Positions 17,161-26,232 of a stretch of 64,000 bases of DNA are shown one piece after another. Below the pieces are notes generated by a model. The model made no database searches and had not been told where the DNA came from. It saw only the letters and a program-made list of their open reading frames with translations. The position numbers were made by a program, and so were the translations under genes. The first letter of the stretch is position 1, and every line of letters begins with the position of its first letter. Source of the stretch: UBA11606 sp965243715. GTDB taxonomy: Bacteria; Actinomycetota; Acidimicrobiia; Acidimicrobiales; Aldehydirespiratoraceae. Where the stretch lies: contig CBDEVU010000006.1 in assembly GCA_965243715.1 (NCBI GenBank), positions 186,001 through 250,000 on the forward strand. Direction: 5' to 3'.

Positions 17161-17999
17161 GCGAGCACCCGGCGGGCCTGAACGGCGACCGGTTCGTCGA
17201 CCATCTGCCCTTCGAAGGCAATCGACGCCACCCCACTGGCGGTAGCGGTTTCGTAGGCCACGAGCAGGCGCCGGGCTCGGTCAACTTCGGACGCCGACGG
17301 CATGAACGATTCGTTGGCGATACTAACTTGAGCCGGATGAATACATAGCTTGCCCGCGAAGCCCAATGCTTTGGCGTCCAAGCATTCGCGTCGGCAACGG
17401 TCGTCGTCGCGAAAGTCGGCCACAATCTGATCGATAGCGGCCACGTTGGCGAGGCGGGCGGCCAAGGCGACGAGGGACCGGGCAACCTGCACCTCAGCAT
17501 TGTTCGATGTCCGGACCCCGCCCATGTCGGCGATGAAGTCCTCAGCCCCGAAATAGCAGGCGGTAATGACGGGATGGGCGAGCAATTCTCGGGCATCGGC
17601 TACCCCGAGGGCCGTTTCGACGCCACCCATTACGGGGAGGTCAAGGGCCGCCGCGGCAAGGTCGGATCGCAGTGCGTCGAGTCCGGCCACCGTCTCGATC
17701 TTCGGAACCACTATGCCGGCCAGACCACCCCCGCTATCGGCGATGGCGCCTAAGGCGACGAGATCAGCGAGGTACCAACGGGTGGTGGCGTCGTTGATCC
17801 GGGCGAAAACCGTCGCCCCGGCGAGATCAGGTAGCGCGGCGGCGAGATTGTCCCTTCCGACCTGCTTGGCCTGCGGCGGAGTCGCATCCTCTAGGTCGAT
17901 GACGATCACGTCGGCCCCCGCGGCGGGCATCTTGGCTATGAGGTCGGGTCGAACGGCGGGAGCAAACAGGACCGAGCGGAAGCGGCGAGGTAAAGGCAC
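17142..17999 (-). CDS. CoA ester lyase (CitE/HpcH-HpaI family)
   Basis: A 285-residue TIM-barrel lyase cleaving a 3-hydroxyacyl-CoA, such as malyl-, methylmalyl- or citramalyl-CoA. Metal-binding residues appear in VIVIDLEDATPP, the active region in GGVETALGV, FGAEDFIADMGG, and GKLCIHPAQV. The start is GTG 17999; TAACCT lies 7 nt upstream, and AAAGG could also act as a ribosome site. It follows the luciferase-like gene by 10 nt on the same strand and converges on MaoC, with which it could act in sequence. Confidence 0.88.
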   Translation of the reverse strand: MPLPRRFRSVLFAPAVRPDLIAKMPAAGADVIVIDLEDATPPQAKQVGRDNLAAALPDLAGATVFARINDATTRWYLADLVALGAIADSGGGLAGIVVPKIETVAGLDALRSDLAAAALDLPVMGGVETALGVADARELLAHPVITACYFGAEDFIADMGGVRTSNNAEVQVARSLVALAARLANVAAIDQIVADFRDDDRCRRECLDAKALGFAGKLCIHPAQVSIANESFMPSASEVDRARRLLVAYETATASGVASIAFEGQMVDEPVAVQARRVLAQANDT

Positions 18000-18009
18000 G
18001 CCTTTGAGG

Positions 18010-19218
18010 TTAGGCGAGGCTGATCGGGAACTCGGGGGGCACAGCCCGGTTGACGATCGGATCGACCGGATGGTTGAAGTCGGGGTACTGTCGTTGGGCG
18101 TTGGCCCGGAAGCGAGTGGTCCGGTGGACGGGGTCCTTGTCGAACTCGGGGATCACGCCCTGGCCGAAGACCTCGATCATCTCTAGGGTTTGGTCGTGGG
18201 TGTAGCCCTCGTCGGGGATGGCGAAGGCAATCTGGTCGCAACCCACGTCCTGGTAGGCGACGACTTGCTGGCAAACCTCTTCGGGGTTGCCGCACAGCAT
18301 GTAGCCCCCGGCGATCGCTAGATCGAGCAGGTCATCGTCGAGTTCGAAAGGGGGTCGAGGGTTGGGCCAGATGACTGCGTTAGGGCTTTGCGGCATGGAG
18401 TCGTGGTAGAGGTTGACCATGGTGACGCGGTAGCCACGGAGGTTGCGTTTGGCCATCGCCCGGGCTTCGTCGCGGTCCTCGAGACAGATCACCGCGTTGG
18501 TCATCATGACGTTGTTGTTTTGGAACTGGCCGATCTGGTCCGTGACATTCTCGGCGGCTTCTTTGTAAGCCTCAACCCGGCCTTTGAGGTTATGAATGGG
18601 CTCGAAGTTGAACGCAATGGCACCAATGCCGTGGGTCCCCGCTTTGGCGAAGGTCGCGGGATTGCCACAGGCGACCCACATCGGGGGATGGCCGCGGCCG
18701 TGGGGTTTGGGGAGGATGTTGTGCGGGGTCGGGACCGAGAAATGCTCGCCGGCGAAGGAGTAGTCCTTTTGTTCCCACATGCGCGGTATTTCGTGGATGA
18801 CTTCGTTCCACATGGCTTTGGTTTGGCTGAGTTCGGTGCCGTTGAAGGTGCGAACCTCGTGGCTGCCTGCCCCCCGGCCGGTACCGAACTCGAAGCGGCC
18901 TTCGCTTAGATGGTCCATCATCGCGGCTCGTTCGGCGATGCGGACCGGGTGCTCCTTCGTCGTCGGAAGTGAGGTGATCGCCGAACCGATATGGATGCGG
19001 TCGGTCTTGGCCGCGACGTATCCCATAAAAGGGTACGGGGCCGACATGTGGCTGTACTCGGTGAGGGCGTGGTGCTCGCCAAACCATGCGTATTTCCAGT
19101 TGAACCGGTCGGCGTGAACGGCGTACTGCGTTTCGCGCATGAGCATGAGGTGCTCGGATTCGGGGTCATGGGCGGCGGGCCCCGGAAGGTAGCCGTTGAG
19201 GAAGAGTCCAAACTCCAC
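18010..19218 (-). CDS. Luciferase-like (LLM) flavin-dependent monooxygenase
   Basis: A 402-residue bacterial-luciferase-family oxidoreductase using reduced flavin or F420. It begins MEFGLFLNGYLPG and has the barrel segments WFGEHHALTEY, GSAITSLPTTKEHPVRIAERAAMMDHLSEGR (split) and FGTGRGAG. The start is GTG 19218 preceded by AGGAG. It sits between gcvP and the CitE-like lyase on the same strand with 9- and 10-nt gaps, so the three may be one transcript. The substrate is unknown. Confidence 0.87.
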   Translation of the reverse strand: MEFGLFLNGYLPGPAAHDPESEHLMLMRETQYAVHADRFNWKYAWFGEHHALTEYSHMSAPYPFMGYVAAKTDRIHIGSAITSLPTTKEHPVRIAERAAMMDHLSEGRFEFGTGRGAGSHEVRTFNGTELSQTKAMWNEVIHEIPRMWEQKDYSFAGEHFSVPTPHNILPKPHGRGHPPMWVACGNPATFAKAGTHGIGAIAFNFEPIHNLKGRVEAYKEAAENVTDQIGQFQNNNVMMTNAVICLEDRDEARAMAKRNLRGYRVTMVNLYHDSMPQSPNAVIWPNPRPPFELDDDLLDLAIAGGYMLCGNPEEVCQQVVAYQDVGCDQIAFAIPDEGYTHDQTLEMIEVFGQGVIPEFDKDPVHRTTRFRANAQRQYPDFNHPVDPIVNRAVPPEFPISLA

Positions 19219-19227
19219 TAAATGCTC

Positions 19228-22107
19228 CTAAGTAAAGCTGTCGATCGGCGGGCAACTACACACTAGGTTGCGATCACCGGCGGCCCCGTCGATGCGAGAA
19301 ACCGGCGGCCAGTACTTATTGGCCCGATCGAAAGCGCCCGGATGAGCAGCGATCTGGCGGGAGTAGGCGTGGGGCCAGTCGTCTGCGATCACGTCGTCGG
19401 CCGGGTGCGGGGCGTTCACTAACGGATTGTCGTCGGCGGGCCACTCGCCTGCTTTCACCCGCATTGCCTCGTCATGAATGACTATCATGGCATCACAGAA
19501 ACGATCGATTTCGGCCCGACTTTCGCTCTCGGTGGGTTCTACCATCAACGTACCGGGGACGGGAAACGACATCGTCGGTGCGTGGAAGCCAAAGTCGACT
19601 AGTCGTTTGGCAATATCGTCGACAGTGATGCCGGTGGCGTCTTTCAGTACGCGGGTGTCAAGGATGCACTCGTGAGCCACAAAACCGTCGGCTCCTCGGT
19701 ACAGCACAGGGAAGAACGAATGGAGGCGATGTGCGATGTAGTTGGCGTTGAGGATCGCCATTTCGGTCGCGCGGCGCAGACCGTCGCCCCCCATCATGCG
19801 AATATACATCCAGGAGATGGCAAGGATTCCCGCCGAACCCCACGGCGCGGCGGCGATCGGGCCGATACCGGTTGGTGGCCCGGCCACGGGATTGAGGGGA
19901 TGGTTGGGCAGGAAGGGCGTGAGGTGGGCGGCGACTCCGATGGGTCCCACGCCTGGACCGCCCCCACCGTGGGGAATGCAGAACGTCTTGTGGAGGTTGA
20001 GGTGGCTGACATCAGCGCCGAATTGGCCGGGCTGAGCCAAGCCGACCATGGCGTTTAGGTTGGCCCCGTCGAGATACACTTGGCCGCCTGCGCCGTGGAC
20101 CAGATCGCAGATGCGACGAACTTCGACCTCGAACACACCGTGGGTGGACGGGTAGGTGATCAACAGCACCGCCAACTCGGAGCGGTGTTCGTTGGTTAAT
20201 TTGTCGAGGTGGGCCAGGTCGACATTGCCTTCGTTATCGCACTTGACCACTACTACCTTCATGCCTGCCATAACCGCACTCGCCGCGTTGGTGCCGTGAG
20301 CGGAGCTAGGGATAAGGCAGATGTTGCGTTGCTGGTCGCCGCGGCTGCGGTGATACGCCCGGATCGCCAGCAGGCCCGCCAACTCTCCCTGGGCTCCACT
20401 GTTGGGTTGCAGCGAGACCGTGTCGTAGCCGGTGATCTCAACCAGCCAGTGCTCGAGTTGGTCGATCATGCGCTGATAGCCCACGGTTTGATCAACGGGC
20501 GCGAAGGGGTGGATGGCCGCCAGTTCAGGCCAACTAACCGGCTCCATCTCGGTCGCCGCGTTGAGTTTCATCGTGCAGGAACCGAGCGGTATCATGGAGC
20601 GGTCAAGGGCGATGTCGCGGTTCACCAGCATGCGCATGTAGCGAATCAGCTCAGTTTCGCTGTGGTAGGCCTCAAAGATTGGATGGCTAACCGGCGGCGA
20701 GGTACGCCGCAGGCTTTCGGGAATGGGGATGCGACCTTCGGCTTCGAGGGCGTCGATGTCGGCCTCGACCCCGAAGGCCTGCCAGATGCGTTCGATGATG
20801 TCACGGTCGGTGGTCTGGTCAAGCGAAACTGACACGGTGTTGGGGTCGACTCGGCGCAGGTTCAGACCACCGGCCAAGGCGACCGCCATGATCTTGTCCG
20901 CTCGACCGGGCACGCTGGCACAGACGGTGTCGAAGAAGGAATTGTGTACGATGTCGAAGCCCCCGGCGCGCAAACCGTCGGCCACTATGGCGGTCAGGCG
21001 GTTCACCCGTTCGCCGATGTCTCGCAGCCCTCGGGGACCGTGATACACGGCGAAAAACGAGGCCATCACCGCGAGCAGGACCTGCGAGGTGCAGATGTTC
21101 GACGTGGCCTTCTCGCGACGAATATGTTGCTCTCTGGTCTGCAGAGCGAGACGCAAAGCGGGCCGACCATGGGCATCGACGGAAACCCCCACCACCCGGC
21201 CGGGAAGCGATCGCTGGAACGTAGTCCGTGTCGCGAAGTAGGCGGCGTGGGGACCACCGAAGCCCATCGGTACGCCGAAGCGTTGGGTTGAGCCGACCAC
21301 GACATCTGCATCTTGGTCACCCGGCGGGGTGAGAACAGTGAGCGCCAGGGGATCCGCGGCGACCGCGACAAGCACCCCCGCGGCGTGGGCGCGGTCGATA
21401 ATCGCGGCCAGGTTAGGAATGCGGCCGGTAGTGCCCGGGTACTGCACGACTAGGCCAAAGACTCCTTCGAGATCAGCCGTCGCGGGATCCTCGACTACGG
21501 TCTCCAAGCCGATCGGTTCGGCTCGGGTCTCTACCACGGCGACGGTCTGAGGGTGGCAGGCCTGATCTATGATGAACCGGTCACCGCGGCGCTTTTTGTT
21601 GACGCGATGCAGCATGGTCATGGCTTCAGCGACCGCGGTGGGTTCATCGAGAAGCGAGGCGTTGGCCACCTCCATGCCGGTAAGTTCGATGACCATCGTC
21701 TGGAAGTTGAGTAGGGCCTCGAGCCGCCCCTGGGAGATCTCGGGTTGATACGGGGTATATGCGGTGTACCAACCGGGATTTTCGAAGATGTTCCGGCGAA
21801 TAATCGGCGGCGTGACGGTCGCGTGGTAGCCCATGCCGATCAGCGACACCTGCTGGCGGTTAGTCGCGGCAATTGAACGGAGTTCCTTTTGGGCCGCCAA
21901 CTGTCCGGTGGGAGTGGGCAGGTCGAGGGCCCCTCGTAGTCGGATGTCGTGGGGGACGGTTCGGTCAATGAGTTCGGCCATGCTGGCGACGCCGATCGTG
22001 GCCAGCATGTGATCTCGGTCGGTGTTCGTGGGACCGATATGGCGACTCTCGAACGGATCACGGCCCGCTTCGTCGGCGAGCGAGAGGGTTTTGTGTGGCA
22101 GGGGCAC
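19228..22107 (-). CDS. gcvP: Glycine dehydrogenase (decarboxylating), P protein
   Basis: PLP enzyme that decarboxylates glycine and transfers aminomethyl to the lipoyl arm of GcvH. At 959 residues it is the fused alpha-beta form. The PLP lysine is in SHLNLHKTFCIPHGGGGPG in the second half, and the N-terminal part has ESRHIGP and SLIGMGYHATVTPP. The start is GTG 22107 with AAGGAG (minus strand of 22113-22118) 5 nt upstream. It is away from gcvH and gcvT, which are on the plus strand near 3.6 and 6.9 kb. Confidence 0.97.
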   Translation of the reverse strand: MPLPHKTLSLADEAGRDPFESRHIGPTNTDRDHMLATIGVASMAELIDRTVPHDIRLRGALDLPTPTGQLAAQKELRSIAATNRQQVSLIGMGYHATVTPPIIRRNIFENPGWYTAYTPYQPEISQGRLEALLNFQTMVIELTGMEVANASLLDEPTAVAEAMTMLHRVNKKRRGDRFIIDQACHPQTVAVVETRAEPIGLETVVEDPATADLEGVFGLVVQYPGTTGRIPNLAAIIDRAHAAGVLVAVAADPLALTVLTPPGDQDADVVVGSTQRFGVPMGFGGPHAAYFATRTTFQRSLPGRVVGVSVDAHGRPALRLALQTREQHIRREKATSNICTSQVLLAVMASFFAVYHGPRGLRDIGERVNRLTAIVADGLRAGGFDIVHNSFFDTVCASVPGRADKIMAVALAGGLNLRRVDPNTVSVSLDQTTDRDIIERIWQAFGVEADIDALEAEGRIPIPESLRRTSPPVSHPIFEAYHSETELIRYMRMLVNRDIALDRSMIPLGSCTMKLNAATEMEPVSWPELAAIHPFAPVDQTVGYQRMIDQLEHWLVEITGYDTVSLQPNSGAQGELAGLLAIRAYHRSRGDQQRNICLIPSSAHGTNAASAVMAGMKVVVVKCDNEGNVDLAHLDKLTNEHRSELAVLLITYPSTHGVFEVEVRRICDLVHGAGGQVYLDGANLNAMVGLAQPGQFGADVSHLNLHKTFCIPHGGGGPGVGPIGVAAHLTPFLPNHPLNPVAGPPTGIGPIAAAPWGSAGILAISWMYIRMMGGDGLRRATEMAILNANYIAHRLHSFFPVLYRGADGFVAHECILDTRVLKDATGITVDDIAKRLVDFGFHAPTMSFPVPGTLMVEPTESESRAEIDRFCDAMIVIHDEAMRVKAGEWPADDNPLVNAPHPADDVIADDWPHAYSRQIAAHPGAFDRANKYWPPVSRIDGAAGDRNLVCSCPPIDSFT

Positions 22108-22154
22108 GGTTACTCCTTCGGCGAAGCACTCGACGTGAGGACAACGCTAGCAGG

Positions 22155-22904
22155 TCAATTGAACTGAGTGAGAAGGGCGGTCATACCGAGCGTATTGATG
22201 ATGGCATGAGCGATGATGCTGGCGCCGATTCGGCCCGTGAGTTTTCGCCCCCAGCCAATTCCGAGGCCGAGGGCGAACAACACCGGCGTTCGTGTCGGTT
22301 CCAAGTGGGCGACGGCGAAGATGGCCGAGGTGATGACCAGCGTCCAATTTTCGGAAACCCCACGCTTGAGGAGGGCGCTCCACCACAAGCCACGATAAAC
22401 GAGTTCTTCGATTAGGGGAACGGCGGTCGCGGCAACAAACGCAACCATGATGAGCCAGATCGTGATGCCGTGACCGTCTTTGGACTCCTCGGTGATCTCG
22501 GCCACCGCCGCCGTAGGGGTCTCGATCCCTATCGTCGCAGCGACCACGTACGCCACCGTGGCGCCGATCATCGCCCCGATAAACAAACCCCCAGCCACTG
22601 CGATATCGGAGGGCCGGATCGAGAGGCCGAAGTCCCGTCTGAGGCCCCCACCCTTGGTTCGTCCCACCCACATCACGTGCGCCAACTGGGCTACGGGAGG
22701 AGCGATCAAAGCAACGAGCAGCCAGGGTCCTCCGAGGACCGAGTCGCCGCCGAGACCGCCGACAGCAGCGATCGCGATAATGCCGACAACAAGCGATACG
22801 AGCAGGTAGATCCCGTAGCTAGCGAAGCCGTCGCCGAGACCCCAACGACCAACCGGACCAACCGGACCAAGCGCCGCCACCTCCGATTCGGACCAAGAAC
22901 TCAT
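22155..22904 (-). CDS. CPBP family intramembrane glutamic endopeptidase
   Basis: A 249-residue multi-helix membrane protein of the CAAX protease/Abi family. All three active motifs are visible: EELVYRGLWW (ExxxR), FAVAHLEPTR (FxxxH) and HAIINTLGM (HxxxN). ATG 22904 is chosen because longer versions would run into the divergent DUF35 gene. Substrates of bacterial members are mostly unknown; some protect against bacteriocins or process surface proteins. No partner gene is evident. Confidence 0.85.
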   Translation of the reverse strand: MSSWSESEVAALGPVGPVGRWGLGDGFASYGIYLLVSLVVGIIAIAAVGGLGGDSVLGGPWLLVALIAPPVAQLAHVMWVGRTKGGGLRRDFGLSIRPSDIAVAGGLFIGAMIGATVAYVVAATIGIETPTAAVAEITEESKDGHGITIWLIMVAFVAATAVPLIEELVYRGLWWSALLKRGVSENWTLVITSAIFAVAHLEPTRTPVLFALGLGIGWGRKLTGRIGASIIAHAIINTLGMTALLTQFN

Positions 22905-22986
22905 ACTCAGGTGAAGATAACCGGTACTGTCACTAGGCGTCAGACTATCGGTGGTCCAAATACTCCAAGCGGAAAGGGAGAGCGTC

Positions 22987-23430
22987 ATGGCCAAGACCAA
23001 GGTTCCGGCCGTCGAGGGACTTTTCGGCGAAGAAAATGGATCGGCCTTCCTTATCGGGGGCAAAGTGCCGGGCCGCGAGTCGTATTTCTTCCCCAAGGAT
23101 CTCGCGGGCGGTGACCCGAGCGTGCCGATGAGCGAACTCGAGGAAGTCAAGTTGTCGAATCGCGGTACGGTTTGGTCCTATACCACCAGTCATTTCGCTC
23201 CGCCGCCGCCTTTCATCGTCAATACTGAACCCTATGAACCCATCACCGTGGCCGCGGTCCATCTCGAACGAGAACAAATGGTGGTCTTGGGTCAGTGCAT
23301 GAACGGGACCACCGCCGACGATCTCACAGTGGGGGCGGAGGTCGAGTTGGTGATCGACACGCTCTACGAAGACGACGACTACGAATACACCGTCTGGAAG
23401 TGGCAACTCATCCCGGTAGGAGGCGAGTGA
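22987..23430 (+). CDS. DUF35/OB-fold protein lacking zinc-ribbon cysteines
   Basis: A 147-residue OB-fold protein that accompanies thiolase-like enzymes; partners such as ChsH2-type DUF35 domains support retro-aldolases on acyl-CoA. The OB part is SNRGTVWSYTTSHFAPPPPF, then ITVAAVHLEREQMVVLGQ and AEVELVIDTLYED. The usual rubredoxin-like zinc ribbon with two CxxC pairs is replaced by LIGGKVPGRESYFFPKD, with no Cys. ATG 22987 follows AAAGGGAG. It ends 1 nt before the thiolase start. Confidence 0.8.
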   Translation: MAKTKVPAVEGLFGEENGSAFLIGGKVPGRESYFFPKDLAGGDPSVPMSELEEVKLSNRGTVWSYTTSHFAPPPPFIVNTEPYEPITVAAVHLEREQMVVLGQCMNGTTADDLTVGAEVELVIDTLYEDDDYEYTVWKWQLIPVGGE

Positions 23431-23431
23431 C

Positions 23432-24619
23432 GTGGACGAAATCGCCATACTCGGGGTGGGAATGCACCCGTGGGGTAAGTGGGGCCGCAACTTTGTCGAG
23501 TACGGCACCGCGGCAGCCCGTGAGGCGCTGAGCGAAGCCAACGTTAACTGGAACGATGTCGGGTTTATATCCGGCGCTCTCACGGTGCGTTGTGGCTACC
23601 CCGGCTACGTCGCAGGATCGACTTTCGCCCGGGCGCTGGGCTTCAATGGCGCCCAGGTTGCTTCGAGCTACGCGGCGTGTGCATCGGGGGCAACGGCCAT
23701 GCAAGTGGCGCGAGGTCAGATCCTCTCGGGAGCAACCGACGTGGCGCTCGTCGTGGGAGCCGACACGACACCGAAGGGGTTCTTGAAACCCAACGAAGGC
23801 GACCGACCCGACGACATGGATTGGTTGCGGTTCAAGCTCGTCGGGGCGACGAATCCGGTGTACTTCGGTCTGCAAGCGCGGCGGCGCATGGATCTATACG
23901 GTGCCACAGCCCAGGATTTCGCCCGGGTGAAGGTAAAGAACTCTCAGCATTCGGTTCACAATCGGCGGGCTCGCTTTACTAAGGAATACGGCATCGTCGA
24001 TGTCTTGAACTCACCCATGGTGTGCGACCCGCTGCACCTACTCGATATATGTACGACATCCGATGGCGGAGCCGCCGTCGTATTGTCATCGATGGACTAC
24101 GCCCACGCCCACGGCCATACCGATCCGGTACGGGTCGCGGGTATCTCGACCGTCACTCCGACCTACCCGGACACCGTCATCGACCTTCCGTACCTCGCCA
24201 CGGACTCCGCGGGAGCCACCCACCGCCCGCCGCGTGGTTTTAAACAATCCATTGGAGACAAGGTGTACGCCGAAGCCGGTCTGGGCCCCGACGACATCGA
24301 CGTGGCGGAGGTTTACGACCTCTCGTCTGCCCTCGAGTTGGACTGGTACGAACAACTCGGCTTCTGCGCGGAAGGTGAAGCGGAGAAGCTTCTAAACGAC
24401 GGAATTACCACTATCGGCGGTCGCCTTCCGGTCAACCCGTCGGGGGGATTAGGTGCGTTCGGTGAGGCAGTACCAGCCCAAGCCTTGGCCCAGGTCTGCG
24501 AACTCACCTGGCAGCTACGCGGCGAAGCGAAAAACCGTCAGGTCGCCGGGGCCCGCGTCGGGATTACCGCCAACCAAGGACTTTTCGGCCATGGCTCATC
24601 GGTCCTAGTGCGCAGATGA
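23432..24619 (+). CDS. Thiolase-family lipid-transfer protein / acetyl-CoA acetyltransferase
   Basis: A 395-residue thiolase-fold protein of the SCP2-like (lipid-transfer) branch. The nucleophile is in SSYAACASGATAMQVARG near residue 91, and the C-terminus ends NQGLFGHGSSVLVRR, with the glycine-rich GHG motif. The start is GTG 23432, with AGGAGG in the end of the DUF35 gene. The adjacent DUF35 protein is the usual partner of this branch, where some members act as retro-aldolases in steroid side-chain breakdown. That role is inferred only from context. Confidence 0.87.
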   Translation: MDEIAILGVGMHPWGKWGRNFVEYGTAAAREALSEANVNWNDVGFISGALTVRCGYPGYVAGSTFARALGFNGAQVASSYAACASGATAMQVARGQILSGATDVALVVGADTTPKGFLKPNEGDRPDDMDWLRFKLVGATNPVYFGLQARRRMDLYGATAQDFARVKVKNSQHSVHNRRARFTKEYGIVDVLNSPMVCDPLHLLDICTTSDGGAAVVLSSMDYAHAHGHTDPVRVAGISTVTPTYPDTVIDLPYLATDSAGATHRPPRGFKQSIGDKVYAEAGLGPDDIDVAEVYDLSSALELDWYEQLGFCAEGEAEKLLNDGITTIGGRLPVNPSGGLGAFGEAVPAQALAQVCELTWQLRGEAKNRQVAGARVGITANQGLFGHGSSVLVRR

Positions 24620-25374
24620 GCATCCACGAGACCCTCACCGCCAACGGGGCACTCGAGTTGGTGATGGACAACCCGAAGGTCAATGCGCTGCCCATCGTCG
24701 ACACCTTTGCCCTGGCCGACATCCTCAACGGTGTGCATCGCCGTCCGGAGATCACCGCTGTTATCTTGACCGCCACCGGCCGCGGTTTTTGCGCGGGGGT
24801 CGACATCAAAGAGATGCAAGCCCTACCCGGTCACGAAGGCATTCTTCGCGTCAACCAGGCGTGCTTCGAGGCGTTCCAAGCAGTTTATGAGTGTGCGGTT
24901 CCGGTGATCTGTGCGGTGAACGACTTCTGCCTCGGCACGGGGGTCGGCCTTGCGGGCTCCGCCGACATCGTGGTCGCGGCCAGCGGTGTTCGCTTTGGGT
25001 TGCCCGAAGTTGATAACGGAGCCCTCGGCGCGGCTACCCACCTTGGTCGACTAGTCCCCGAGAAGCACCTGCGGTGGATGCTTTATAGTTGCGAACCGGT
25101 AGCGGCCGAACAGTTGCAAGAATGGGGCACGGTCCTCGATGTTGTTGCTAGCGCTGATCTGCTGCCCCGAGCCCGCGAGATCGCCGCAACTATCGCCGCT
25201 AAATCGGCACCGGTAATTCGTTCCGCCAAACGTTCGCTGAACGGGATCGACACCGCTCCCGCCCCGTCCTATCGGTTCGAGCAGGGTTTCACCTTCGAGT
25301 TGAACCTGCAGGGCCACGGTGAGGCGGCGCGGGAGTCGTTCATGCGTGGAGAACGCGGGCCCGCGCCCGGGTGA
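24616..25374 (+). CDS. Enoyl-CoA hydratase/isomerase family protein
   Basis: A 252-residue crotonase-fold enzyme. The oxyanion-hole regions are TATGRGFCAGVDIKEM and the second segment FCLGTGVGLAGSADIVVA, with RFGLPEVDNG following. The ATGA overlap with the thiolase gene marks a single operon of DUF35, thiolase and hydratase. Which acyl-CoA it acts on cannot be told; a beta-oxidation-like step is likely. Confidence 0.9.
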   Translation: MSIHETLTANGALELVMDNPKVNALPIVDTFALADILNGVHRRPEITAVILTATGRGFCAGVDIKEMQALPGHEGILRVNQACFEAFQAVYECAVPVICAVNDFCLGTGVGLAGSADIVVAASGVRFGLPEVDNGALGAATHLGRLVPEKHLRWMLYSCEPVAAEQLQEWGTVLDVVASADLLPRAREIAATIAAKSAPVIRSAKRSLNGIDTAPAPSYRFEQGFTFELNLQGHGEAARESFMRGERGPAPG

Positions 25375-25413
25375 TCGCGGGGGAGCGTCGTAGCCAGAGG
25401 AACGGGTTCTCGC

Positions 25414-25419
25414 TACGGT
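25414..25419 (+). promoter_or_regulatory. -10 box of truncated haemoglobin gene
   Basis: TACGGT, 7 nt before the ATG at 25427. CAGGGGC lies between, so a weak ribosome site on the 5' end cannot be excluded. Confidence 0.35.
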
Positions 25420-25426
25420 CAGGGGC

Positions 25427-25846
25427 ATGAGCGACGCCGTGACCGTCTACGACACAGTTGGAGGCGACGAGTTCTTCATCGCGCTCGTCGATCACTTTTA
25501 TGCCGAGGTCGAAGGCAACGAGTTGCTCCGACCGATGTACCCTCACGACCTGGCGGGGGCGCGTGAGCGACTCACGTTATTTCTGATTCAGTACTGGGGC
25601 GGGCCCGGAACGTACAGCGAGAGACGGGGCCACCCCCGACTGCGGATGCGTCACGGCCCCTTTCACGTCGATACTTCCGCCCGCGATGCCTGGCTGCGGT
25701 GCATGTTCAGCGCCCTAGCCGCAATGGACCCGCCGGTCGAAGTGGGCGACGCGATGCGTGACTACTTCACTACTACTGCTGATTTTATGCGCAACGTTGC
25801 CGACCGACGCGGGGTGGCACCGGATGCCTTTGGTAAATTGTCCTAG
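25427..25846 (+). CDS. glbO: Truncated haemoglobin, group II (GlbO-like)
   Basis: A 139-residue haem protein of the trHbO class that binds oxygen or NO. Typical landmarks are VGGDEFFIALVDHFY, FLIQYWGGPGTYSERRGHP and RLRMRHGPFHVD with the proximal haem histidine. It stands alone with its own -10 box after the enoyl-CoA hydratase. Function in actinobacteria ranges from NO detoxification to respiration support. Confidence 0.9.
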   Translation: MSDAVTVYDTVGGDEFFIALVDHFYAEVEGNELLRPMYPHDLAGARERLTLFLIQYWGGPGTYSERRGHPRLRMRHGPFHVDTSARDAWLRCMFSALAAMDPPVEVGDAMRDYFTTTADFMRNVADRRGVAPDAFGKLS

Positions 25847-25956
25847 GAGCATCGTTTTTTACTAGACACCGCTAGATTGATCCTGTCTTTCCCGCGCCGC
25901 GTATTTTGCCGGTCGGCGAAAGCCGTGGAATCAACCCCCCCCCAAGGAGTACTTCA

Positions 25957-26232
25957 ATGAAGAAGAGCGAACTCGTCGCAGCAATGGCCGAGCGGGCCGA
26001 CGTCACAGCGTCAGTGGCAGGTGCTTGCCTCGAAGCGATGTTTGAGACCATCGCGGCTCAGGTAGGCAAGGGTAACGACATCTCCATTCCAGGTTGGTTG
26101 AAAGTCGAACGGGCCAATACCTCGGCTCGGACCGGACGTAACCCTAAGACTGGTGAGCCACTTGAAATGCCTGCCGGTACCCGTACCAAGCTGAGCGCGG
26201 GTTCGAAGCTCAAGGCGGCAGGCAAGAGTTGA
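25957..26232 (+). CDS. hup: HU-family nucleoid protein
   Basis: A 91-residue DNA-bending protein. It begins MKKSELVAAMAERADVT and has the DNA-arm region NTSARTGRNPKTGEPLEMPAG, with a basic end LSAGSKLKAAGKS. ATG 25957 has AAGGAG 7 nt upstream. It lacks the long Lys/Ala-rich tail of mycobacterial HupB. The stop overlaps the TTG start of fabZ by 4 nt (TTGA), coupling a chromatin protein to a fatty-acid enzyme. Confidence 0.93.
   Translation: MKKSELVAAMAERADVTASVAGACLEAMFETIAAQVGKGNDISIPGWLKVERANTSARTGRNPKTGEPLEMPAGTRTKLSAGSKLKAAGKS

Noticed and set aside
20209..20832. Long open frame opposite gcvP
   Set aside because: GC-rich codon bias leaves antisense frames open; gcvP is conserved throughout, and the antisense product shows no domain.
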